This document shows positions 22,815 through 33,422 of a stretch of 64,000 bases of DNA, one piece after another. The notes under the pieces are model-generated. The model saw only the letters and a list, made by a program, of their open reading frames with translations, was not told where the DNA came from and ran no database searches. Location of the stretch: positions 88,801 through 152,800 of the forward strand of contig WTXG01000082.1 of assembly GCA_022496185.1 (NCBI GenBank), written 5' to 3'. Every line of letters starts with the position of its first letter. Position 1 is the stretch's first letter. The DNA is from Multifurca ochricompacta. Taxonomy: Eukaryota > Basidiomycota > Agaricomycetes > Russulales > Russulaceae. A program made the translations under genes and the position numbers.

Positions 22815-24482
22815 AAACCACGACCTCGCGTAGGGTTGTCAGTAGCTACTGGGCTTCAATAGCGCTTGCAAGGACTGTGCTGGCAGTCTCTGGGAAGGTG
22901 AAGGGGGTGAAAGCAATGCCGAGCTCGCTGAGGCGGTCGCCGAAACCATAGAAGCCGTTAGCTGTCGCTGGGCGGAAGCAAGTACTGTTCCCAAGAGAAA
23001 GGTAAGTGGTGAGCAAAGAGAAGAAAAGAGAGGAGCCCGTGCGACACGATGAAGTCGAAGAGGGTGGAAACGTGCTGAATGACGATGCTGATGGTCCCGA
23101 TTGACCTTGCGCTTTGTTCGATAACTAAGGGCGTGGAAACGATGTTGTGTGCCCCCCTTGCACTGGTCATTTGCTATCTCATTCCATTGCATTTTGATTG
23201 CATTTTCCCAGGTTCTCGTTCTCGCCCCTTATCCATCCACTCCAGAAGGTTCCCCTTGCTTCTGTCCCTTGGCTTAGATAAAATACCTCTCCGCCGATTG
23301 ATATGGGTTGATTTGAATTCGACTTTATTACGCGCTTGCAAGGACAGGTTCTAAATCGCACGGCTACTACCGTGTACATAGTGACTATTACAATGTGATC
23401 AAAGAGAAGAGGTGGCGGTAGAGTTTACACTACCAAGACAAAAACCCAGAGGGAAAAAGTAATTTTAAAGGCCTTCAAGATCTGGGTCCCATTTGTGTTG
23501 TCTCTTTCTATTTTGGGTTTACCTTACGTTTCCGGTTGCCTACGCCCCTGCTATTGGCACGTCTCTCGTGTTCGTGTTATCTCCCCCTGCTCCCTTAGAA
23601 ACTTCTTCTCCCTTTATTTCTTTCACTTTCCTCTTCCTTTTCTTTTCCTGACCCTCTCTCTCAAGTAGGACTTCGCTTGTATGCCACCCTCCCTCCATTT
23701 CTCCTCCTCTCTCTCTAGCCGGTGGCGCGTATGGCAACCTTCCATGTCTTCAATCTGCTCCTCTCGTCCATTTTGTCTTTCCTTGGAAATGAAGTGACGA
23801 TCCCCTACGTATCCAGTATAAAATGCCGATACTAATGTATCCTTCGAGGTCCACCTCTGTGGTTTTATCGACGACTTATCTTAGTGATCATCACATGAAC
23901 CATGAGCTATCGTGTCCAACTCGAAGCATTCCCGCTCCCCCGCCGAACCCAAGGCGGCCCTCAATGCTGTCTCTTTTGGAAATCCTGCAGCGAAGCCACA
24001 GGACGAATGGTACCATCTGACTGACAGTTCTACCTTGGCCACCCAATTCATCTTCGCACCCTCGTGCTTTACTTCACACGCGCCCGAAGATTACGTCCTC
24101 CCGACTCCCGCGCTGCCCCGACCCATGCGAGGTCGCTCAGGCATTCTTCCCACCGATTCTATTACTAGCTTGCGATCACCCACCTGTGAACTCTGGTCCT
24201 GAATCAAACGCGCACACGGCACAGGCCCCCCCCCCCCCCCCCGCATGCTCTATCGGTTGCTTTATCTTCTCCACTGCATTATGCCCTATGTTCATGCTCA
24301 TGAACAAGGCACCAAAAAGTCTATTATTGCTCCTTGTCAAAGTCACGGTTGACCAGCTGCACGCGGTCACCTAAGTTCTGTCCAATGCCAGCTCGCCCCT
24401 GTGTCTTGCGAATGTGGGGACAGGTCCGGACATGCGCGTGACTGTCATTAGGTTAAATCGCAATCCACTGTTCCCTGAGACG
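22815..24482. other. mostly intergenic; possible 5' exons of the RING gene and unassigned ORFs
   Basis: On the minus strand at 22850-23170, short open stretches (for example SIGTISIVIQHVSTLFDFIV) may be upstream exons of the RING gene. On the plus strand an ORF at 23912-24202 has a TATA-like box at 23818 but no recognisable product. A run of sixteen C lies at about 24227-24242, and the stretch 23570-23720 is C/T-rich. Confidence 0.35.
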
Positions 24483-24488
24483 TATAAA
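24483..24488 (+). promoter_or_regulatory. TATA box of the S53 peptidase gene
   Basis: TATAAA 77 nt before the ATG at 24560. Confidence 0.6.
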
Positions 24489-24559
24489 ATGCTTTGTCCT
24501 TACCTTCAGATGAAATAAAGAGTAATCGCACTCTTTCCTTTTATCCACATCTCACAATA

Positions 24560-26726
24560 ATGCTCTACTTGTCTTCACTTGCGCTTTTCGCGCTTCCTGT
24601 CGCGCTTGCGAGTCCGCACGCGCGGAATAATATGGTTCAACGCGAGCAGATCAACTCTGTGCCGAGTGGATTCGTTTCGAAGGGCCCCGCGCCGACGAGT
24701 CAAATTTTGAACTTACGGCTCGCATTGGTACAGAACAACCCCAAGGGCCTCGAGGAGGCGCTGATGACTGTCAGCAGCCCTGACAGCCCACAGTACCGTC
24801 AGTTCCTCACCAAGGAAGAAGTAAATGATCCTGTTTAGTTTCTTCGAAGATGCATAGCTTGATGCGCTCACCGGTAGACCGAGGCCTTCGTTGCGCCAAC
24901 TCAAGAGACCGTTGACGCTGTGACATCGTTCCTTTCTGCGCACGGGATTACTGCGACCAAGGGGTCACCTGCGGGTGATTGGTTGAATATCGATGTCACC
25001 GTAGCGCAGGCAGACGCGCTCTTCGATGGACACTTTACGACATTCGAGCACACCGCCTCCGGAGCGACTACCGTACGCTCGCTGGCGTACTCGATTCCTG
25101 CTTCGCTCCAGGGACACCTCGACTTCGTGCATCCTACAGTCACGTGAGTCCTGTCACCCAAACTATCATCAAAAGTTACTGACAAGATTGACGCTGGTCG
25201 TTGTAGTTTCCCACAGCATCTTAACCGCCTGCCACTTTTTTCGATACCCATTCCACGTGGCGCAGAATCTGAAGTGACAAAGCCTGGGGGGAATCTCACC
25301 ATAGATGCCGTGCCTCCATCGTGTGCGTCGGTGGTTACACCCGCGTGTCTGCAAGCACTTTACGGCATTCCGGCTACGAAGGCGACGCAAGCCTCGAACG
25401 GGCTCGGTGTTTCCGGTTTCATCGGCCAATTCGCTAACCAAGCAGATCTTAAAGTATGTCTGCCTCTTGATGCGAGTTCGTCGTCGTCGAGACTGAAGAA
25501 ATGACACCGTATAGTCATTCCTCACGGCACTCCGGCCCGATTTGCCGTCGACGACCACCTTCGCTCTGCAGACCCTCGATGGCGGTACCAACTCGCAGGT
25601 GCTCGCCAAGGCTGGTCTTGAAGCTGTATGGCGCTCCACATTGCCATCTTTTTTTTTCTGAAGGAATTCACAGGATCTCGACATCCAATACACCATTGGC
25701 GTCGCATCGGGTGTGCCTACTACGTTCATTTCTGTTGGTAACGCGAACACGGATGGTGTCTTTGGCTTCCTCGACATCGTCAACTTCCTTTTGGGCGAGT
25801 CTAACCCGCCGCACGTATTCACAACGAGCTACGGAGCGAATGAAAACGGGATCTCCCAATCGCTCGCAACGTACGTCTGATTCTCTCAAACTTGGTGCAT
25901 GCTGATAATTCTCTTTATCTCCCATAGCAACTTGTGCAACGCTTACGCACAACTTGGCGCCCGCGGAACATCGATTTTTTTCTCGTCTGGCGATGGCGGT
26001 GTCTCAGGAACGCAATCTGGCACCTGCACGACATTCGTGCCCACCTTCCCCTCTGGCTGTCCGTTGTAAGCGATGCACAGACCTGCTTTACACTGCACAG
26101 CTTGCTCACCTGGCTTTCTTTTTCCTCTCGGCTCTAGCATGACCTCCGTCGGTGGGACGACAGGCATCGGGCCCGAAGTCTCGGCAAGTTTCTCGTCCGG
26201 CGGCTTCTCGAACTTTTTTGCCACACCGTCCTATCAGTCGGCGGCAGTATCTGCATACCTTACACGTCTGGGGAGCACCAACAGTGGTCTTTTCAACCCA
26301 TCGGGACGCGCATTCCCGGACATCTCTGCGCAGGGAGAGAACGTGGAGATATTCAACTCGGGAAGGGAGGGCCTCGTTGCGGGAACGAGTTGCTCTAGCC
26401 CGATCTTCGCTGCTACCATCGCGCTGCTGAACGATCTGTTGATCGCGGCGGGCAAACCCCCGCTCGGGTTCCTCAATCCGTTCCTGTACTCGGCAGCCGG
26501 CACCGCGGCGTTGACGGACATCACGAGCGGGAGCAACCCCGGTTGTGGCACGAATGGCTTCCCGGCTACTCCAGGATGGGATCCTGTGAGTTTCTTCTCC
26601 TTATCTTCTGATTTTGATTGGATCTCTCTCATCGCGTGATCGTGATTTTTTTCTTTTTTTTTGATGCAGGTTACCGGACTTGGAACGCCGAACTTTGCTG
26701 CACTGAAGACGGCAGTGGGATTATGA
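24560..26726 (+). CDS. secreted S53 peptidase (sedolisin, tripeptidyl-peptidase type)
   Basis: Extracellular acid serine-carboxyl peptidase, which would cut peptides (often tripeptides) outside the cell. Eight exons: 24560-24820, 24878-25143, 25207-25453, 25515-25625, 25674-25870, 25928-26065, 26138-26585 and 26670-26726; 1725 nt, 574 aa, the normal family length. Signal peptide [17 protein letters not shown]; activation pro-domain to about residue 190 ([32 protein letters not shown]). Catalytic domain: [13 protein letters not shown]; the Glu/Asp pair in [16 protein letters not shown]; the oxyanion Asp in SSGDGGVSG; the catalytic Ser in [11 protein letters not shown]; and the calcium site [15 protein letters not shown] with GWDPVTGLGTP. 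The start was chosen because it begins the signal peptide; an upstream in-frame ATG at 24494 would bury it. Every intron is GT-AG and no break was seen. Confidence 0.95.
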
Positions 26727-27247
26727 TTGCCCCGATCAGACTTCTTTTGGCGCTCTGAGGGCGAGTCGTTTTCCTTTTTTTTTTTTCGTTTGCTCGTTCA
26801 TTATTCGCGCTGTCTCTCTCATTTTGGGCACGGGTGATTCATGAGAAAGTATAAAAAACAAGCGGTTTGTACTATTACTTTTTTGAAGAGTCGACAAAAA
26901 AAGAATGTTCTTGTAGTTAAACCCGGATAAATAAATCATACAACCCGGCTTTTCCAATTTACCCTAACTCTCGCTCTAGGTGAAACTGAGAGAATGAGGT
27001 TGAGGTTGCTGCTGTTTTTTCATTATTTTCCTGACTTGAGTTGAACTCGCTAGTAGTTGATGGTGATATTCATAAATGATTGTAGTCGACATTAGATATC
27101 ATCATATGGATTGGATGAGGGGGATGAGGGTGAGGATGCACAGAGTTGGAGGTGGTGGGGGGGCTGTCAGTCTGTCAGTCTGTCTGTCTGTTCTGCCCCC
27201 TCATGCCATGCCATGTCTCCAGACTAGAGATTGGCAGGGGTAACCCT
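26727..27247. other. intergenic stretch before the transposon nest
   Basis: 3' UTR of the peptidase gene, then GATGAG/GGTGAG and GTCTGTCTG low-complexity repeats at 27110-27190. No gene seen. Confidence 0.5.
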
Positions 27248-27255
27248 GGGGTATC
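27248..27255. repeat. left 8 bp target duplication of the hAT-like element (GGGGTATC)
   Basis: GGGGTATC directly precedes the TAGTGATG end. The right copy is GGGG at 27758-27761 plus TATC at 35234-35237, split by Gypsy A. Confidence 0.8.
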
Positions 27256-27757
27256 TAGTGATGTTCCAGCCCGGCTTGGCCCAAAAGCCGCAGCTTTGGC
27301 TTGGCCTGAGGTGGCTCCGGCTTTCCTGAAGTCTGGGCCAAGCCAAAGCTGCCACAGACGGCTTGGCCCTGGCCCAGCTTGGCCCAAGCTGCGGCTTTTG
27401 GCAGAGAAAATTTTATGACATATAACTAGTAGTTATAGTTCAGCTAATCCAAATATGACTTAGTGTGTTATGTATTGCAAAGCTATATCAAAGAAAAAGT
27501 TTGAAATGCCGTGATAAACATGATCACGTGACCCAAATCAACCACTTTGTGATCAGATTTCTACTGATTTTGATGATTGCTATTGCACTTGTATGTGCTG
27601 TTGAAAGCTGCGGCCTGAGCTGGCGGCTTTGGCTTTTAGCTTCTCTGAGCCGGGCCAAAGCCCTTGCTGGGCCATCACAACGGCCTGGCTTGGCCTGGCC
27701 CAAACAGGCCTGGCTTGGCCTGGCTTCCAGCTTTGAGCTGGGCCAGGCACATCACTA
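27256..27757. mobile_element. hAT-like non-autonomous element (MITE)
   Basis: A 502 bp element with inverted ends TAGTGATGTTCC and CCTGGCACATCACTA-like, flanked by a perfect 8 bp duplication once Gypsy A is removed. An 8 bp duplication and such ends are typical of the hAT superfamily. It encodes no transposase. The two outer thirds are full of GGCTTGGCC, AAGCCAAAG and CCAGCTT in both orientations, so the single strand could fold into long hairpins; the middle (27415-27600) is AT-rich. Short ORFs over it (up to 97 codons) are repeat shadows. Confidence 0.75.
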
Positions 27758-28078
27758 GGGGTGTTACGACCCCTGCCGAGCAACCCCATTTTCTTTACTC
27801 TCCCCAATGCGAATCCCTTGTTACCGCCCGAGTTACACTTCCTGATCACATCCCCGTCCTGGGATCCGTCACATGCCCTCCTTCCGTCCCCGTGATCCAG
27901 TTTACGTCTGTTGATACGTTACTTGTCCATGTTTGCCTTCTTATCTCTTATCTTCTTATCTTAGGATCGGACACTTACTTAGTACCCTATCAGAAGCTAG
28001 GCTTTACGCCGTCCGCTTTCGTATATTTGGGCCCACCTGACTCGGCTATCTTATCTATAGACGCCCACTAGATTTACG

Positions 28079-28085
28079 TATATAA
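28079..28085 (+). promoter_or_regulatory. TATA box in the 5' LTR of Gypsy A
   Basis: TATATAA, 34 nt before the self-primer sequence at 28113. The same box occurs in every related LTR (for example 55053-55059 in F, and 48977-48983 on the minus strand in C). Confidence 0.75.
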
Positions 28086-28112
28086 GTCCGCTGTAACTAC
28101 ACCGTAGACTTC

Positions 28113-28123
28113 AGACTCGACTT
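28113..28123 (+). promoter_or_regulatory. self-primer sequence at the predicted start of the A transcript
   Basis: AGACTCGACTT, the exact reverse complement of the 11 nt primer-binding site at 28346-28356. Its place about 30 nt after the TATA box would put it at the RNA 5' end, as in Tf1. Confidence 0.7.
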
Positions 28124-28345
28124 ATTGAATACATCGGTGCTTGTCTTCTGGACATCCCTTTGAACGCTTGACTCGACTGTCTCAGTACTTCTGGTACTTT
28201 CCGCTTAACATCGTCTTCAAGTACAGCCTTGTCAACTTTGACTCTTCCCGTCTAAACTCCAAGGGGTCCCATTGATCCCTTATCTGATTACGAACGAACG
28301 CTGTCACACAAGTCGTGTGGAACGTCCCGCACCGGACGTAACATC

Positions 28346-28356
28346 AAGTCGAGTCT
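28346..28356 (+). promoter_or_regulatory. primer-binding site of Gypsy A (self-priming type)
   Basis: AAGTCGAGTCT, two bases after the 5' LTR. Identical in F (55316-55326) and C (48702-48712, minus). It pairs with 11 nt near the RNA 5' end, so no tRNA need be assumed. Confidence 0.7.
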
Positions 28357-28362
28357 CTCAAC

Positions 28363-29867
28363 GTGGCTTCCAGCCGCAGTCAGACCCTCTTTAAAGAAGA
28401 ACTCATTGAACGCAGAGACGAGAATAATCTTTCACAACAAGTACTTGGCTCTGCCGCCTGGAAGGATTTTGAATCCGAGTTTGGATACTACGTCTATCAC
28501 GACGGAAGATACCAACCGGTAGAATACGACGACGAGAAGAGAGTTTGGTATCGTATCCGATATTCGGAAAGCCGACACTCTTGGGTCACTACAGGACCTG
28601 CACCACCAGAATTTGGACTAGGGCCGTGGAGGGAGAATCCCCCGGCTATCGTTACGGACTCTGAACCAGAAGAGTACGTAGAAGAAACAGTGAAGAAGCA
28701 CCGGCATTAGCAGCGACTACGTCTCCGGTTGCACCCGCAGTTGTCACGATCAGAGCCCCTGCTTTGACAACTCCCCAGATATCCATACAGTCTACCGACA
28801 CAGTTACCCCGTTTTACCAAACTATGTCCACCATTGCCGCCCAACTCCCCGACCCAGCTCCTCCGCCCCCGCCACCAGTCATGGCACCACCAAACATTCC
28901 TCCACCCTCGGGGCGGCTGTCAGGCGTACTACCCCAAACATTCACAGGGGACCGTTCACAAAGCAAGAAGTTTATGTTGGAGTTCACCACCTTCAAAAAC
29001 TTCAATCACGACGTCGCCCAAATCATTAACCCGTTCCAGCGGGCTAATCTCTTTCTCTCTCTTATCCGAGGAGAGGCCGTAGATGACTGGACGATGGAGC
29101 AGCTGGAGTGGCTGAATGAACAAATCGAGAGTGGACGACGAACCACAAGTGAAGGCCTTTGGGAAACAATCGCCCAGAGGTTCAAAGATGCATTTACTGA
29201 TGGGCAAGCCAAACAGAAGGCGGCCCGAGAACTAAAGTCTCTGAAGATGGACAAGGGAGACCTTGATGCTTATGTCGCCAAATTCAGGAGCCTGGCCAAC
29301 AGAGCCGGGTATGACACCGACGAAGAGGCCACATTGGACCTCTTCTCCCAAGGGTTACCGAACCCCTTGGTGAAGAACATCATACAGTTTCATCACCCAA
29401 ACGATTGGGATTCCTGGGTGGATGCTGCTCGACGACAGCAGCAGGATTACCTTGACTTCCAAACACGCTTTGGGGTTGACACCAAGAAAGGAAAAACCCG
29501 AGACCAGTGGAAAGCGGCCTTCGGCGTCAAACCTGTGCATCATCAGAGAGATCCAAATGCCATGGATACCTCGGCAGATAGGACCCGGGCGAGGGCAACA
29601 CTCACAGAGGATGAGCGTCAGACGTTGATGAAGGAAGGTCGGTGCTTCCGCTGTAAAGCACAAGGACACATGTCTCGAGACTGTCCAAGAAAGGAGCACG
29701 CGTTGCTGAAGCTACCACTACCCAAGCCACCCCATCAGCAACCCACCTACGGCAGACAAACGAACTAAAGAGAGAAGGCCCAGGACATATGGGCAAATAT
29801 GATGAAAGAGAGCGAGGAAGTGCGCGCCATCTTAGTCGAGAAGGCGTTTGCGAAAAAGGATTTTTGA
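28363..29867 (+). pseudogene. gag of Gypsy A (frameshifted)
   Basis: Capsid and nucleocapsid protein that packages element RNA. The frame opens after TAA 28339 and shows sister-copy conservation from GTG 28363 (ASSRSQTLFKEELIERRDEN), with no ATG before 28824 (MSTIAAQLPDP). A frameshift at about 28690 breaks this N-terminal part. From 28824 come a Pro-rich linker, the capsid-like region (TFTGDRSQSKKFMLEFTTFK, FLSLIRGEAVDDWTMEQLEW, SLANRAGYDTDEEATLDLFS) and one zinc knuckle CFRCKAQGHMSRDC (about 29640). A second frameshift follows at about 29690. The last residues, VEKAFAKKDF, end at TGA 29865-29867. Confidence 0.85.
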
Positions 29868-32800
29868 TTGGCTCTACCCCATCGGCCTGGGCACGAGCAC
29901 TCCATGTAACCTCTGTGTATACTAGTCGCTTCAAATCTTTGAAAATACCAGTACATTTTGAAACTACACAGAGGACGGCCGACCGAGATATCCTGGTTGA
30001 CTCAGGAGCTACCGATAATTTCATCAGCCCACGATTAGCAAGGACTATGGGGCTAGGAATGCTGGCACTCCCCCAAGAAAAGAATATTTGGAACATTGAT
30101 GGGACGGCCAATCGAGCAGGGAAGATTACACACTATACGGACCTCAACGTCCAAGTGGGAGAAAGAACAAAGGCTATTCGTTTCCTGTCACCAATCTAGG
30201 GGACGAGGATCTCATTTTGGGATATCCCTGGCTGGCAGCATTTGAACCAAAGATCAACTGGACGGATGCCACTATGGATAAAGATTCTTACCCGGTCTTA
30301 ATCACATCTCTGGGATATGATTACCGGGCCCGGCATGCAGGGGTTGGTGACACCACTGAAGCGGAAACGAGGATCCCGGACGCTGCTATGTCACGAAAGC
30401 GTCGGAACTGGCCCAGAAAGCGGTACAAGGACAAACCGAGAAAACCTTCGAAGAAGTAGTACCTGTCACTTACCACCGACATTGGAAGGTGTTCTCAGAG
30501 GAAGAGTCACAGCGCTTCCCACCAGCGCGCCCCTGGGACCATGCCATTGATTTTGTGCCGGAGACGCCGCAGGCAATAGATTGTAAAATCTACCCCTTGT
30601 CCAACAAGAACAGGAAGCGTTGACACTGTTTCTCGAGGAGCAACTGGCAAAAGGATACATCCGTCCGTCCAAGTCACAGTATGCCTCGCCCTTCTTCTTC
30701 ATCAAAAAGAAGGATGGCAAACTCCGACCCGTACAAGATTACCGACGTATAAACGCCTATACTGTAAAGAATGCCTATCCGCTGCCTCTCATTTCAGAGC
30801 TTATTGACACCATGAGGGACAAGTCACTCTTCTCAAAGATGGATGTCCGATGGGGGTATAACAACGTCCGAATTAAGGAGGGAGATCAGTGCAAGGCAGC
30901 CTTTAAGACTAATCAAGGCCTGTTTGAGCCGAATGTCATGTTCTTCGGCCTCACCAACTTGCCAGCCACCTTCCAGTCAATGATGAATCACATTTTCCGC
31001 GACCTTATTCTCACTGGTGAGGTAGTGGTGTACATGGACGACATATTAGTGGCGACTACCAACGATCTCCCACATCACCAGGAGCGAGTCCACCAGGTAC
31101 TGGATATCCTACACGAACATGACCTATATCTCAAACCGTCGAAATGCTCATTTGAACAACGGAGTGTCGAGTACTTGGGGGTCATCTTGGAAGGTGGACA
31201 CGTACGAATGGATCCGGTAAAGGTGCAGGGCATTGGGAATGGCCCACGCCCACATGTGTCAAGGAAGTTAGATCCTTTATAGGATTCTGCAACTTCTATC
31301 GGCGTTTCGTACGAGGATTCTCCGGAATCGCGCAACCACTTAACGGATTGTTAAAGAAGGACGTACCCTGGCACTGGGGAAAAGAGCAACAACAAGCATT
31401 TGAACACATCCGAGACATTGTTGGCTCAGAACCTGTCCTCCTGCAACCGGATCTAGCAAAACCGTTTGAACTTGAGGTTGACGCTTCCCGCTTCGCCGTC
31501 GGGGCAGTATTGAATCAGAGGGACACCACGGGATGCTCCACCCAGTGGCCTTTTTCTCCGAGACGTTTTCATCGGCTGAACGAAACTATGATATTTGGGA
31601 TCGCAGCTCCTCGCCATTGTCAAGGCCCTACGACATTGGAGACCATATCTAGCCGGAACCCCTCATAAGACCATCATTCACACCGACCATTCCAACCTGC
31701 TATATTGGAAAGAACCCCATAAGATTAGTCGACGAGTTGCCCGCGAAGTCTTGGAACTTGAGGAGTACAACTTCACATTGAAGCATATTGCTGGAAGTCG
31801 TAACACCCGGGCAGATGCCCTATCACGAAGGGCAGATCAACAAGGAGGTGAAGAAGACAATGAGAACATCACCGTACTCCCCGAAGAGGTCTTCGCGCAT
31901 ACAGCAGTCGTCAGTCTCCATGATATGGATCTATGGGCACAAGTATCACAAAATATGAACCGACAACTCTGCCAGTCCTGGGCAGACGCGCATAACCTGA
32001 AGGAAATAGATGGCCTTTGGTGGAAGGACGGAGATCGTCTCGTTGTCACCGGTGGCGACAACATTAAGAGGGGGGTGATCCATTTTCACCATGACCTTCC
32101 CTCTGCAGGCCACCCCGGCATTGCCAACACGTATGCCTTGGCCAAACGAGATTACTGGTGGCCAAACATGAAGAAGGATGTAGAAGACTATGTTAAAGGA
32201 TGTGCGGACTGTCAGGCCAATAAAGTAAACACGCACCCGCACCCACCGGCATTGTTCCCGATCACACCAACGGCCTCACTACCATTCCAGACTATTGCAA
32301 TGGATTTTATTGTCAAGCTCCCCATCTCTAGAGGCTTTGATTCCATCTTGACTATCACCGACCACGATTGCTCCAAAGCGGCATTGTTTATACCATGCAA
32401 CGAGTCCATCACAGCAGAGGGGGTAGCCAAACTTTACTTGGACCATGTCTACAGACATTACGGCCTCCCAGAAAAGATCATTTCCGACCGCGACCCACGC
32501 TTCACCTCCGCATTTGCCAAGGCACTCTGTAAGGTCTTGGACATCACCCAAAACATTTCAACCGCCTACCATCCACAGACCGATGGACAGTCAGAAAGAA
32601 CGAACCAATGGCTAGAACAGTACCTCCGATTCTGGTGCAACGGACGACAAGATGATTGGGCTGATTGGCTGGCCATGGCAGAATTTGCACACAACTCATG
32701 GCCCAATGGAACCACCAAAACCCCGCCATTCTCACTTATCATGGGATGGACGCCGCGAACGACCTGGACCAATAAACCAACGAATGTTCCATCAGCTGCG

Positions 32801-33343
32801 CAGCGTATCGACCAATGGAAGGAGGTCAGGAAATCGGCCAATGAGAACCTGCTCAAGGCGCAAAAAACTCTATTGGACAGGCCCTCGAAGTTCACACCTT
32901 ATCAGACCAATGACTGGGTATGGCTGGAAGGGAAGAACATTCATACGTCACATCCCACGGCCAAGTTAGCGCCCCGACGTCACGGACCATTCAAGATAAT
33001 AAGGAAGCTGTCAGACGTGTCATACGAACTCGAGCTTCCATCCACATGGAGAATTCACCCAGTCTTCCATGCCAAACTCCTGACACCCTATAGAGAGACG
33101 TCCCTACATGGGGAAAACTTCCCGAAACCTCCCCCTGAATTAATCGATGGGGAAGCGGAATGGGAAGTGGAGCGGATTCTAGACTCCCAGCGAAAAGGCC
33201 GAGGGCGCAAACTACATTACCTAGTCAAGTGGAAAGGCTTCCCAGACTCTGACAACTCGTGGGAGCCGACCGGGAATATCTTTGCTCCGGCTCTTATCTC
33301 GGAGTTTCATGACCGACATCCAGAAGCGCCCAGAGACAGTTAA
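29858..33343 (+). pseudogene. pol of Gypsy A (frameshifted): protease, RT, RNase H, integrase, chromodomain
   Basis: Entered from gag by a -1 shift at GGATTTTTGA. Domains: aspartic protease with active site DILVDSGATDNF (about 29990); reverse transcriptase with [15 protein letters not shown] and the catalytic YMDDIL (about 31035); RNase H (LEVDASRFAVGAVL); integrase zinc finger (HFHHDLPSAGHPG, then CADCQANK, about 32080-32230), core with TDHD, SDRD and HPQTDGQSERTNQ (Asp, Asp and Glu); GPY/F-like region; C-terminal chromodomain (VERILDSQRKGRG, LVKWKGFPDSDNSWEP, about 33160-33300). At least five one-base shifts (about 30190, 30600, 31240, 31530, 31600) split it; integrase to chromodomain (31595-33343) is one open frame. 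A chromodomain would aim insertion at modified histones. Confidence 0.93.
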
Positions 33344-33422
33344 AAGGAACCGACCTACAGACCCCAAAGAAATCCCCCAGTACATGCTTCCTCAGCAACG
33401 TCCTACTACCACACAATCGATT

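Larger units (their letters stand above)
27762..28343 (+). repeat. 5' LTR of Gypsy A
   Basis: 582 bp, begins TGTTACGACC and ends GGACGTAACA. Contains the TATA box at 28079 and a predicted transcript start near 28107-28113. Confidence 0.95.

Noticed and set aside
23912..24202. 96-codon plus-strand ORF with a TATA-like box upstream
   Set aside because: Plausible composition but no homology that I can recognise, no clear intron pattern and no partner exon; kept only as a note in the intergenic entry.
24227..24242. Run of sixteen C as a functional element
   Set aside because: A plain mononucleotide run between genes; its length is unreliable and no gene depends on it.
27146..27758. ORFs of 89-97 codons over the MITE
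   Set aside because: Composed of Gly/Pro/Ala/Trp/Leu words from the GGCTTGGCC repeats; they change frame with each repeat unit.
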